The notes beneath the pieces were generated by a model. It saw only the letters and a program-made list of their open reading frames with translations, was not told the DNA's origin and did no database searches. The position numbers were made by a program, and so were the translations under genes. Source: Stentor coeruleus (lineage: Eukaryota > Ciliophora > Heterotrichea > Heterotrichida > Stentoridae). From it: DNA of 22,640 nt. How positions within the stretch are numbered: the first letter of the stretch is position 1; each line of letters starts with the position of its first letter. This document shows positions 15,819 through 22,640 of the stretch, piece by piece. The stretch covers positions 1 to 22,640 of the forward strand of contig MPUH01001155.1 of NCBI GenBank assembly GCA_001970955.1, in the 5' to 3' direction.

Positions 15819-17405
15819 TTAACTATAACTAATTAATTTTATTAAATACATAGATTTAACTTAGAATTATAGGCTTGTTAAGCTTTAAAAAGTAATATTT
15901 ATAACAATTTCGTCTAGGGTGAAATTAAATTTTCTATATTGGATAAACTCTTAAAATTTCGAATATTTGTCTAAGGTTATAAGAAGGTTATGAATAAATT
16001 CTAAATATGATAATTCATTGATATATTTATTTTCAAGGTTAATAATGAAATATAGAGACGCATATTTACTTTAGATGGATTTGTATTCATGATGTTTTAG
16101 GAATGAAAATTGGTTCTAGTAGGAAAAACATTTTTTTTGCAAGTTCTCCTTTGAGAGTTGCTTTTTCGAGATTATCATGTACCCTTGCTTGTTGGCCATA
16201 AAAATAAAGCTGATTATGGATTTTTAGTAAAATATAAGATTATATGTTATTTGAATAGGTTTGCTGAACCTAGGATGAGTGAAGTTTATGAGAAAATAAT
16301 GCTATTGGTAAGGAAACCGATAAAAACATAGAAAAATTTCAAGCTGGGAGTTTTTATTAGAACTTGACGACCTAATCTTTGAATCTTAGTTTGTAAGGAT
16401 ATCAGGGATTTTTTGGGTTAGAGTGACCTTCATAGCATATATCGTTGATTGCATTATGGCCGGTAAAGCTTAAATACATTCTGATCTAGTGGATTCCTAT
16501 AATCAGCCTGCATTGCAAGTTACTTTTATTAGTTTCTCATAATAAAATTTTTTTTACTATAGTATAGAAATACTTACTAACTAAGTCGACTATATAAAAC
16601 CTGTTCTTATATTTTACAAATAGTATTTTTTCTTTAATTCCTATTGAGTTCATAGATATTCTTCTTTTAAATCAAGCCAATTAATACTTATTAATGATTT
16701 TTTTTCAAACAGTCAAGCCTTCAGATTTCTTCTTAGTCAAAATAATTATCTCTAGCATCACTTGGCCTGGTCTATGTATAGGATAATATTCCTTATAATC
16801 AATTTATGTAGTATATAAAAAAATTATAAATAATCTTTATAAATTCGATTAAAGACAGATATTTTACTTCTTATTACTACATAGATTATAGTATCACAAT
16901 TTCTGAGATATAGTCCAAAATGACTTTCTTATAATTTACTTATATAAACCCTAGTAAAATTGCTTATCTATAGTAATCCTCACTACTGTCTTTGAATATT
17001 TTAAGAAAAATTATCAGGGTGTTCAAGTTTCTTCATCACTCTTTGCAAAGGGCCATATAATTATTGTCATATTATTTAAGGATTTTGCCACAGCGATAAT
17101 TAATCTTTTCAAGCACTCGAATTTTATAATCAAGCTGATTTTTCATTTTTTCATCTTGATAGTTTAATAATTAACTAATATTCCTTATATGTTTTTTTAG
17201 TCCATCCCTTTTTAAGTTAATTTCCAGCCTAACCAAATGCAAGTCTCATAACATTTGAACCTTGCGAAAAATTAACACCGAACTTTTAATCTATATACAC
17301 TACAGACATCTAAACCTTTTAATATAACACAAAATACTATATATTATAAAAGTTAGCTACCCACAAATTCACATAAAAATATCAATTTTATGGCTAATAA
17401 TATAA
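15819..17405. other. 1.59-kb gene-free region with a GC-raised island
   Basis: This is the longest stretch without a supported gene. 15819-16080 is AT-rich and G-leaning, as expected upstream of the - strand TPR-like gene. 16081-16500 is clearly richer in G plus C (about 35 percent in several 60-base lines, 24 of 60 in 16141-16200) and has both bases, unlike other intergenic DNA here. 16501-17405 returns to AT-rich, C-leaning sequence before the zinc-finger gene. On the - strand the last 46 codons before the TGA at 16087-16089 are open, but upstream frames carry many stops. No known RNA gene was recognised. Confidence 0.5.
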
Positions 17406-17795
17406 ATGAAAGTTGTAACAGAATATAAAATCAGCCTCTATTGTTGTATGATGAATGATTGCAATAAGTCATATAGTACCAAGTTCAACCTTAAAAGACA
17501 TGTAGAAATAGTCCACCTCAAGCAGAAAAAACACAAATGCGAATTTTGCGAGAGGTTTTTCGTAAGCCAGCAAAATTTAAGAGAACATACTTTTATTCAC
17601 ACAGGGGCAAAACCATATCAATGCTCAATCTGTAATGCTTATTTTCGTCAAATATCCCAATTATCTTTGCATAAACGTAATCATGATATGCAAGAAAACC
17701 CTAAAGGATACTGTCTTGATGCAACAGCACTCGGCCCAAAACTAATGAGTTTGACAGAGTTGGTAATACAAAAAATCAAGGAATATCCTTTCTAA
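17406..17795 (+). CDS. Three-finger C2H2 zinc-finger protein
   Basis: A 129-residue protein with three consecutive C2H2 fingers. Finger 1 uses C14, C19, H32 and H37 (four-residue Cys spacing); finger 2 uses C45, C48, H61 and H65; finger 3 uses C73, C76, H89 and H93. The linker before finger 3, HTGAKPY, is close to the classical TGEKP DNA-binding linker; the first linker is not. After the fingers comes a short tail (to residue 129) with no recognised domain. Such proteins are usually nuclear and bind DNA, sometimes RNA. The target is unknown. C2H2 proteins with TGEKP-like linkers are few in ciliates, so this may be a specific transcription regulator. It ends 28 bp before the Sel1-like gene on the same strand, unusually close. 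Confidence 0.9.
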   Translation: MKVVTEYKISLYCCMMNDCNKSYSTKFNLKRHVEIVHLKQKKHKCEFCERFFVSQQNLREHTFIHTGAKPYQCSICNAYFRQISQLSLHKRNHDMQENPKGYCLDATALGPKLMSLTELVIQKIKEYPF

Positions 17796-17823
17796 TAATA
17801 AATAAAACAAATAAAAATATAAA

Positions 17824-18306
17824 ATGGACGAGACTATGAATCTTACAGATTGCATGAGGAGCTTTGAAGAAGCATGGCTTGAAGAGTTTAAACAAGAAGC
17901 AACAAAAGGTAGTGTCGAAGCACAAATCACATACTCGCAGGTGGAATATATCTAGATGCTACTAAAAGGTATTGGAACAGGAAGACCAAATGTTAATTTG
18001 GGATTACAGTACCTAAGAAATGCTTCAAGAAGAAGTGCTGAAGCTTGTTTAAGACTAGGGAAGATGTATTTTAAAGGCAAATATTTTCCAGCAAACATCA
18101 CTCAAGCGTATTTTTATTTGAGACTCGCAACTTTATATAGATGCAAATGTGGGAAATTCGCCGAGGAATACCATGCGAAACGAGTTAGTAACGTGCATTT
18201 GTGTTACCCAACTGAAGCAACTGAGTTGTTAAAGCTTTTACCTAATGATCCACATTTAGAACAGAAATTCAAAGAAGAATTCGCTTCATGGAAAGAAATT
18301 AGGTAG
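17824..18306 (+). CDS. Sel1-like repeat protein, 155 aa, one 15-nt intron
   Basis: Coding exons are 17824-17940 and 17956-18306. The ATG at 17824 opens a frame that reaches an in-frame TAG at 17953-17955; that TAG is the end of GTGGAATATATCTAG (17941-17955). Removing these 15 nt joins 39 codons to the longer downstream frame, giving 155 residues ending in TAG. The splice restores a Sel1-like repeat across the junction (GSVEAQITYSQ, then MLLKGIGTG, then NLGLQYLRNAS), followed by EACLRLGKMYFKG and AYFYLRLATLY in the next repeat. Sel1-like repeats are TPR-related helical pairs that scaffold signalling or ER quality-control complexes. The protein is short, with about two to three repeats, and the partner is unknown. 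It is 28 bp downstream of the zinc-finger gene. Confidence 0.87.
17941..17955 (+). other. 15-nt spliceosomal intron
   Basis: Sequence GTGGAATATATCTAG, between codons 39 and 40, ending with an in-frame TAG. It differs from the other three introns in its 3' end (TCTAG rather than TATAG) but keeps GTG and the 15-nt length. Confidence 0.9.
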
Positions 18307-18398
18307 TGATAATTAGATAAAAAAACTGATTTTTATTAGAAACTGTATATAAAAAACTTTTATAACAATATATATGAACATAAACATATATAAAATAT

Positions 18399-19424
18399 TT
18401 ATAAGAACTTGATGAGCTCTATTATGAGACTTTTATTGAGTCTTTTTATACAATGGTATATAGAAAAACTATATGTGAACAGTACTGTAGCTCTTTGGCG
18501 CCATTGCTTCAAATAGCTTATTAAAGCTTTGCTTTTAGGGTTTAACGTGCCAAATTTATAAGTGCTAAGCTCTTTCACTGAAGTAATCCTGGAAGAATAT
18601 AAAATGTACAGTACATCCGCCCTATCAAAGACTTGGATGTAATACAAATACTGTCCGAAAAACTCGTTTCGGCAACTTTCGAATATTAGAGATGCTGGAG
18701 CCCCTATATCAAGGAGAATAGGAAGTTTAGGGAACTTGTTCCAGTCTGAAAATTGGACCAAATGTTTAACCATTGTATTATCCTGACGACAATGGTGGAA
18801 AATTGTCCCAGTTTTTGAATGGGTCATATGGCTTGTATGAGGTAATAACAGACTGACTGTATGTACATTCCCACTACTTACAGCTAAATGTAAGGGGCTT
18901 TCATCGCTTTTAGTAAGTAAGCTGGTTTTAGCTTCTGATTGGAGAAGTTTATGTACAAGTTTTGAGTTGCCGTAGGATGAGGCATAATGAAGCGGAGAGT
19001 AGTGGTCTTTGTTTATACAAAATGCACTAGCCCCATATTCAAGAAGGAAAAAAGCAAGGTCTGTATGATTATAACGACATGCTATGCCTAGTGGAGTGTC
19101 TCCATTAATGTCCTTATACTCGAGACATGCACAATACAAGGAAAGGAGAATTTGAGTGAATTCGACCTTTCCGTATTTACAAGATACATGAATCGGTAAA
19201 GTTTTGAAAGTTTTACTTGGAGTTTGAGGTTTGATTTTCAGGGTGTTGGCACAGTAGAGAATAATGGTGGAGGTCGTTGAGTATTTAGCTGCTAAGTGAA
19301 GAAGGGTTTTGCCTTTATTGCCATAGACTCGTCCTCTACGGAGATTTTTTTTCGGGAGTCTTTGGAGGTTGTTATCGACGAGGGCGCTTTTGAGATCTGA
19401 GTTTATTTCCAGTGATCCTTGCAT
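18399..19424 (-). CDS. Ankyrin-repeat protein
   Basis: A 341-residue protein if it starts at the Met at 19424 (MQGSLEINSD). The frame opens 16 codons earlier at 19472, but that part is AT-rich and resembles a 5' leader. About five ankyrin repeats are visible between residues 38 and 215: GKTLLHLAAKYS, LPIHVSCKYGKVEF, GDTPLGIACRYNHTDLAFFLLEYGA, YSPLHYASSYGNSKLVHKLLQ and ESPLHLAVSSGNVHTVSLLL. The C-terminal 120 residues show no clear motif, with a hydrophobic end. There is no transmembrane channel domain, unlike the gene at the left edge. Ankyrin arrays bind protein partners; the partner is unknown. The gene ends in TAA, tail-to-tail with the Sel1-like gene, 92 bp away. Confidence 0.88.
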   Translation of the reverse strand: MQGSLEINSDLKSALVDNNLQRLPKKNLRRGRVYGNKGKTLLHLAAKYSTTSTIILYCANTLKIKPQTPSKTFKTLPIHVSCKYGKVEFTQILLSLYCACLEYKDINGDTPLGIACRYNHTDLAFFLLEYGASAFCINKDHYSPLHYASSYGNSKLVHKLLQSEAKTSLLTKSDESPLHLAVSSGNVHTVSLLLPHTSHMTHSKTGTIFHHCRQDNTMVKHLVQFSDWNKFPKLPILLDIGAPASLIFESCRNEFFGQYLYYIQVFDRADVLYILYSSRITSVKELSTYKFGTLNPKSKALISYLKQWRQRATVLFTYSFSIYHCIKRLNKSLIIELIKFL

Positions 19425-19890
19425 TATAAATGAAGGATAAATTCGGAATTTTATAGATAAAACATGAAGCACTTTGAGGGAAATTAAACGAAATTTAAGA
19501 GAGGAATAAGCAGAAATAGAGAAATTTCAATGGAGATTGTGATGGTTAGGATATTGTCAAAGGAAGACAAAGGCTTTGATGAGTGCAGGAGGGTGCTTAA
19601 GGAGGCTGCAAATGATATCGGGATAAGATTTGGGTGTTAAAAGAGGTTTCCAATAATAATTTATTATAATGTATAGATTTTCGATCAAATAATATTAAAA
19701 AATAACTTTTAAGCTTATAAAATGTTTAAGATGCATAAAATCATCAAAGCATTAAAAACTATGATTTTTATACAACTAAAATCATATTCCAACACAAATC
19801 ATATGTCGTAAAACATATTTTATTATGTATGACTAGCCATAATTAAACTCCCTTATGCATATTTACCTAATAATCCTATCTTTACAACTC
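19425..19890. other. Intergenic region upstream of the ankyrin gene
   Basis: The left part is strongly G-rich on the + strand (39 G and 10 C in 19501-19620), which is C-rich upstream sequence on the coding strand of the ankyrin gene. An open stretch at 19488-19639 (+) could encode a short peptide of 35 residues from ATG 19530, but it is not supported as a gene. The right part (19680-19890) is AT-rich. No RNA gene or repeat was seen. Confidence 0.5.
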
Positions 19891-21174
19891 TTATCTCATT
19901 TCTTTTCTAAACCAAGTCGTCCTAATATCCTGATAAAACCCTTTCTGATTCTCATCATCACATCCTTCAGCATTACCAACCCTTTCCATAGTAATCAGCC
20001 TCCTCGATATTTTTCTAGAAAGAACATTTTCACTATTTGCCACAATTTTCAACAAGGGATGCTTTGGAAGTCCTAACGGATCATAAAGTTTCCTTTCAGT
20101 TGGTAGTAAATATACTAATCTTCCTCCAATTCTTAGCATACCAGCAGCAAAATCTAATAAATCATAAAAAACTTTTGTTCCTTCATATACTTCTGTTGTA
20201 TTTTTATGTGTTTTTCTAGATGCAGCTCTAACACCATAAGGAGGATCACAAATAAGGCAATCAAAGAAATTTATTGGTCTTAAGCATGGAGTAGAATTGT
20301 CACAACGGAGAATTTCTGGCTTTTTAAACCCGTAATTAGAGAAATTAGTGAAAATGTCGGCTTGGGTGTTTTTTGTTGAGCGGCCAACACCAAGACCTTT
20401 AAGAACTCTCATGTCGATATCTCCGCCATAACAAACTCCTCCAAACACTGAAGCAGCTAGTAAAATACCCCCAGTCCCAACAAAAGGGTCTAAAACTAAT
20501 GAATTCTCAACAACCTGCCCCTGGTTTACCATAAGTAATGCTAGCTCAATATCCGTTGTTGTAGGGCCTAAATATTCCCTTTCAGCCAAATTATATTTAC
20601 TATAAAAACACGTTCTTTTGATTTTAGACCTAGCAACTTCTAAACCAAAATACATATTTCCCGCACATATCGACACAATAAACGTTCTCTCTGGGGATTT
20701 TAACTCAACCTTTCCTCTAAACGGTACAGGGGCAAAAGCTTGAATTATAGCTTGTTTCTGTTCTTGGGATATTTTTTGCAAATAAGTGTCAAATCTAAAC
20801 TCAAAAGGTGTATCTGCTGATATAATATCTTTAATTTCTAAGTTAGAATTGTATTCGTTTATAGTATTTGAGATTAAAGTTTCTATTGAATCACCATGAG
20901 ATATATGATATGTGAACCTTTCTGTACAAATAGATCTAGATGCGATTTTTTTACATATATCAGAAGATGGTATGTTGGTATATATGAATGGATTATGTTC
21001 GATTGCTTTGAGGAAATAATCAGTGTATTCCTGATCTGTACTGAATGAAAAGTTGTAATGGGAAAAAAGGTCTTGAGTAGGTATATTGTAAAGGCTGCTT
21101 AAAGAAATCAGCTCGGATATACTGAATTCTTGAAGCCTTGGCTTTGTTATTATGCTGCATAAGAACTTTCCCAT
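19891..21174 (-). CDS. TRM11: tRNA (guanine(10)-N2)-methyltransferase, TRM11 catalytic subunit
   Basis: A 427-residue protein of the usual Trm11 length. Trm11, with the activator Trm112, transfers a methyl group from S-adenosylmethionine to N2 of guanosine 10 in tRNAs, stabilising the D-arm. The N-terminal half contains a THUMP-like tRNA-binding region with the family stretch AFAPVPFRGKVEL (about 147-159) and FGLEVARS (176-183). The C-terminal Rossmann methyltransferase domain has motif I DPFVGTGG at 229-236, an acidic loop GGDID at 250-254 and the catalytic DPPYG at 310-314, in the order typical of N2-guanine tRNA methyltransferases. LAEREYLGPTTTD (196-208) just before motif I is also characteristic of Trm11. 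The Met at 21174 gives MGKFLCSI, a normal start. It ends in TAA. Confidence 0.93.
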   Translation of the reverse strand: MGKFLCSIITKPRLQEFSISELISLSSLYNIPTQDLFSHYNFSFSTDQEYTDYFLKAIEHNPFIYTNIPSSDICKKIASRSICTERFTYHISHGDSIETLISNTINEYNSNLEIKDIISADTPFEFRFDTYLQKISQEQKQAIIQAFAPVPFRGKVELKSPERTFIVSICAGNMYFGLEVARSKIKRTCFYSKYNLAEREYLGPTTTDIELALLMVNQGQVVENSLVLDPFVGTGGILLAASVFGGVCYGGDIDMRVLKGLGVGRSTKNTQADIFTNFSNYGFKKPEILRCDNSTPCLRPINFFDCLICDPPYGVRAASRKTHKNTTEVYEGTKVFYDLLDFAAGMLRIGGRLVYLLPTERKLYDPLGLPKHPLLKIVANSENVLSRKISRRLITMERVGNAEGCDDENQKGFYQDIRTTWFRKEMR

Positions 21175-21434
21175 TAGTTTTTATTATTGGAATTTTGTAT
21201 GAATATTAAGATTATGGGTAATAAAATTATACAAAATAACCAGTTTTAGATTTTCTTATAAGGTTTCTCATGTATTAAACTCAGGTATATTCACTTAAAA
21301 TCTTTTATAATAAAATCATCTATCCTATAAACAATAAAAGAAATACACAAACTAAATCTCAGGAACTTCCACAAAAACATTTTAAAATTCTTAATTAATA
21401 TTATAATCTACCTTATAATATAAATAAACTTTAT

Positions 21435-22187
21435 CTACTCACTCATTTCTTTATAATTTTCTTCTTTTATATTCTCCAATTCTCTTTTAGCTTTAATCCC
21501 AATCCACCCAACTACAACAATTAAAGATAAAAGTCCAACAATTATCATCACAATATTCAAAGTTGTAGTCTCATCTTGTCCATCAGCTAAACTTTCTATA
21601 GTCCCCGCAGCATAAAGTCCAACAAATATTTTTATCGAGCATCCAAAAGTTCCTAAAACAAAATCTTTAATCTCAATATTTGTTATAGACAAAGCATAAT
21701 TTACAAGTGCAGTAGGTAAAGGGGCAAGTCTCATGAGTAAAACAACTTTAAACCCTTGAGTTTCTACAGCTTTTACAATAGCTTTTAGATTTGGATGATT
21801 TTTACTTATATAATTTTCTACTGTTGATTTTAATAAAAATTTAGCCATAAGAAAAGATAGAACACAGCCTATTATAACTGCTAATAAAGAGAGGCAAAAA
21901 CCTATAATTGCACCTGGGAATAAAGAATAGATGTAAATACTTGTGTAATTTACTACAAAGTTGAATATTGGTGTTGGAAGGAGACAGGCAATTGTGATTA
22001 TGTCTAAGAGGACTAATATTGATAAGCTTAAGATTGGGTTTTGTTTTGTCCATTTCATAGTATCTTCAATTTCGCTTATGATATTTTTGAAGTTGGTGAT
22101 AAATGTAATAAAGAGACTTATTTGTATGAGGATGATTATACCAAAAATAATTAGTTTCCACTTTGATGTTTTCACTTCCATTTTCAT
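21435..22187 (-). CDS. VTT-domain (TVP38/TMEM64-like, SNARE-associated) membrane protein
   Basis: A 250-residue multi-pass membrane protein. Hydrophobic segments lie at about 10-30, 50-72, 82-118, 145-175, 180-196 and 208-230. The central VTT (DedA-like) domain shows its hallmark stretch MRLAPLPTALVNYALSITNI at about 152-171, followed by FVLGTFGCS and a conserved Gly-rich re-entrant region; LSFLMAKFLLK precedes it. Eukaryotic members (TVP38, TMEM64, TMEM41B, VMP1) sit in Golgi or ER membranes and act in vesicle traffic or lipid scrambling. This protein most resembles the TVP38/TMEM64 branch, but the branch call rests on recall. The C-terminus is acidic and cytosolic (KEENYKEMSE). A second Met two codons downstream is an equally good start. 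Confidence 0.88.
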   Translation of the reverse strand: MKMEVKTSKWKLIIFGIIILIQISLFITFITNFKNIISEIEDTMKWTKQNPILSLSILVLLDIITIACLLPTPIFNFVVNYTSIYIYSLFPGAIIGFCLSLLAVIIGCVLSFLMAKFLLKSTVENYISKNHPNLKAIVKAVETQGFKVVLLMRLAPLPTALVNYALSITNIEIKDFVLGTFGCSIKIFVGLYAAGTIESLADGQDETTTLNIVMIIVGLLSLIVVVGWIGIKAKRELENIKEENYKEMSE

Positions 22188-22409
22188 TTTTATTACTGGG
22201 ATTTTTTAAGTAAATATGCATAAGGCTTATAATTTTTTGATTTTTCCTGAACTATCTCTATTTATATTAGAAAATGCTTTTGTCTGAGATATTAAGTTTG
22301 TTTTATTTTTTATGATAGAAATTAGAAGAAACAGTTTCATTTTATTATGTTGAGATTGAGGTTTTTGTAGTTAAAATATATTAATTGGAAGGCTTATTAG
22401 TATAAATAA

Positions 22410-22482
22410 GCTTCCATAGCTCAGCAGGCAGAGCATTAGGCTGTTAACCTAAAGGTCAGTGGTTCAATCCCACTTGGTAGCG
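22410..22482 (+). tRNA. tRNA-Asn (anticodon GTT)
   Basis: A complete intronless cloverleaf of 73 nt. Acceptor strands are 22410-22416 and 22475-22481, with discriminator G at 22482. The D-arm pairs GCTC with GAGC. The anticodon stem TTAGG/CCTAA encloses loop CTGTTAA with anticodon GTT at 22443-22445. The T-arm AGTGG/CCACT encloses TTCAATC. A box (TAGCTCAGCAGG) and B box (GGTTCAATCCC) are close to consensus. One acceptor pair, position 4 against 69, is T-T rather than Watson-Crick. The G discriminator is usual for eukaryotic tRNA-Asn. It is followed at once by a T7 run. Confidence 0.93.
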
Positions 22483-22489
22483 TTTTTTT
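22483..22489 (+). terminator. RNA polymerase III T-run terminator
   Basis: Seven consecutive T directly after the tRNA-Asn discriminator base, the expected pol III stop signal. Confidence 0.85.
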
Positions 22490-22640
22490 ATATTATTTAG
22501 ATATTTTTATTGAAGTAGAATGAAATAGTGATGATAGTATAAAGAGTTTATTGAAGTGAGTTTGATTATTTTTTAGGTAAGATTTTATGATTAGCTTTAT
22601 ATTAAATCCTCACCCCATTAATCTTAATTTCCTATATACT

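Noticed and set aside
16571..16615. Resemblance to U1 (ATACTTAC) and U2 (CTGTTCTTAT) snRNA motifs
   Set aside because: Only short matches; the surrounding conserved stems, Sm site and flanking core sequences are absent.
16090..17158. A decayed - strand gene with many in-frame stops and frame changes
   Set aside because: The translation looks protein-like in places, but stops occur at roughly chance frequency through most of it and I recognise no family. Only the GC-raised part is kept as a finding.
1..22640. Blepharisma as the source organism
   Set aside because: It also has 15-nt introns but reads TGA as Trp; here Trp is always TGG and no gene is broken by in-frame TGA outside introns.

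Overview
The window looks like macronuclear DNA of a heterotrich ciliate, most probably Stentor (Stentor coeruleus or a close relative). It is strongly AT-rich and densely packed with intact open reading frames on both strands. It uses the standard code: TAA and TAG terminate genes, no gene is interrupted by TGA, and every Trp is TGG. Three gene models are interrupted by introns of exactly 15 nt (four in total, GTR...TAG). Introns of this length are known from Stentor and Blepharisma; Blepharisma reads TGA as Trp, which does not fit here. Ciliary genes (RABL2, LRRC45) and a ciliate-style mix of Rabs, WD40, ankyrin, LRR and coiled-coil proteins agree with this.

Layout. 1-1601 (+): 3' part of an ankyrin/TRP-type cation channel, open at the left edge. 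2090-5360 (-): a Rab11-like GTPase, a small basic coiled-coil protein and a WD40 protein. 5635-13040 (+): a 730-residue coiled-coil protein, an LRRC45-like LRR/coiled-coil protein, a spliced 320-residue protein with a degenerate EF-hand-like loop, a 118-residue orphan and RABL2. 13468-15818 (-): an unrecognised helical protein next to a probable assembly join (single N between exact 64-nt duplicates), and a spliced TPR-like protein. 15819-17405: the longest gene-free stretch. 17406-18306 (+): a three-finger C2H2 protein and, 28 bp later, a spliced Sel1-like protein. 18399-22187 (-): an ankyrin protein, the tRNA methyltransferase TRM11 and a VTT-domain (TVP38/TMEM64-like) membrane protein. 22410-22482 (+): tRNA-Asn(GTT) followed by a T7 run.

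The genes are mostly independent housekeeping or regulatory genes. The one suggestive neighbourhood is the + strand block holding LRRC45 and RABL2, both ciliary-base proteins in animals, with unrecognised coiled-coil and EF-hand-like proteins around them; a Rab11-like GTPase is a few kb away. No mobile element, CRISPR array or bacterial-type operon was seen. The most interesting non-gene signal is a strand asymmetry: on the coding strand, DNA upstream of genes is C-rich and G-poor, while DNA downstream is G-rich and C-poor, so non-coding DNA appears to mark transcription direction.
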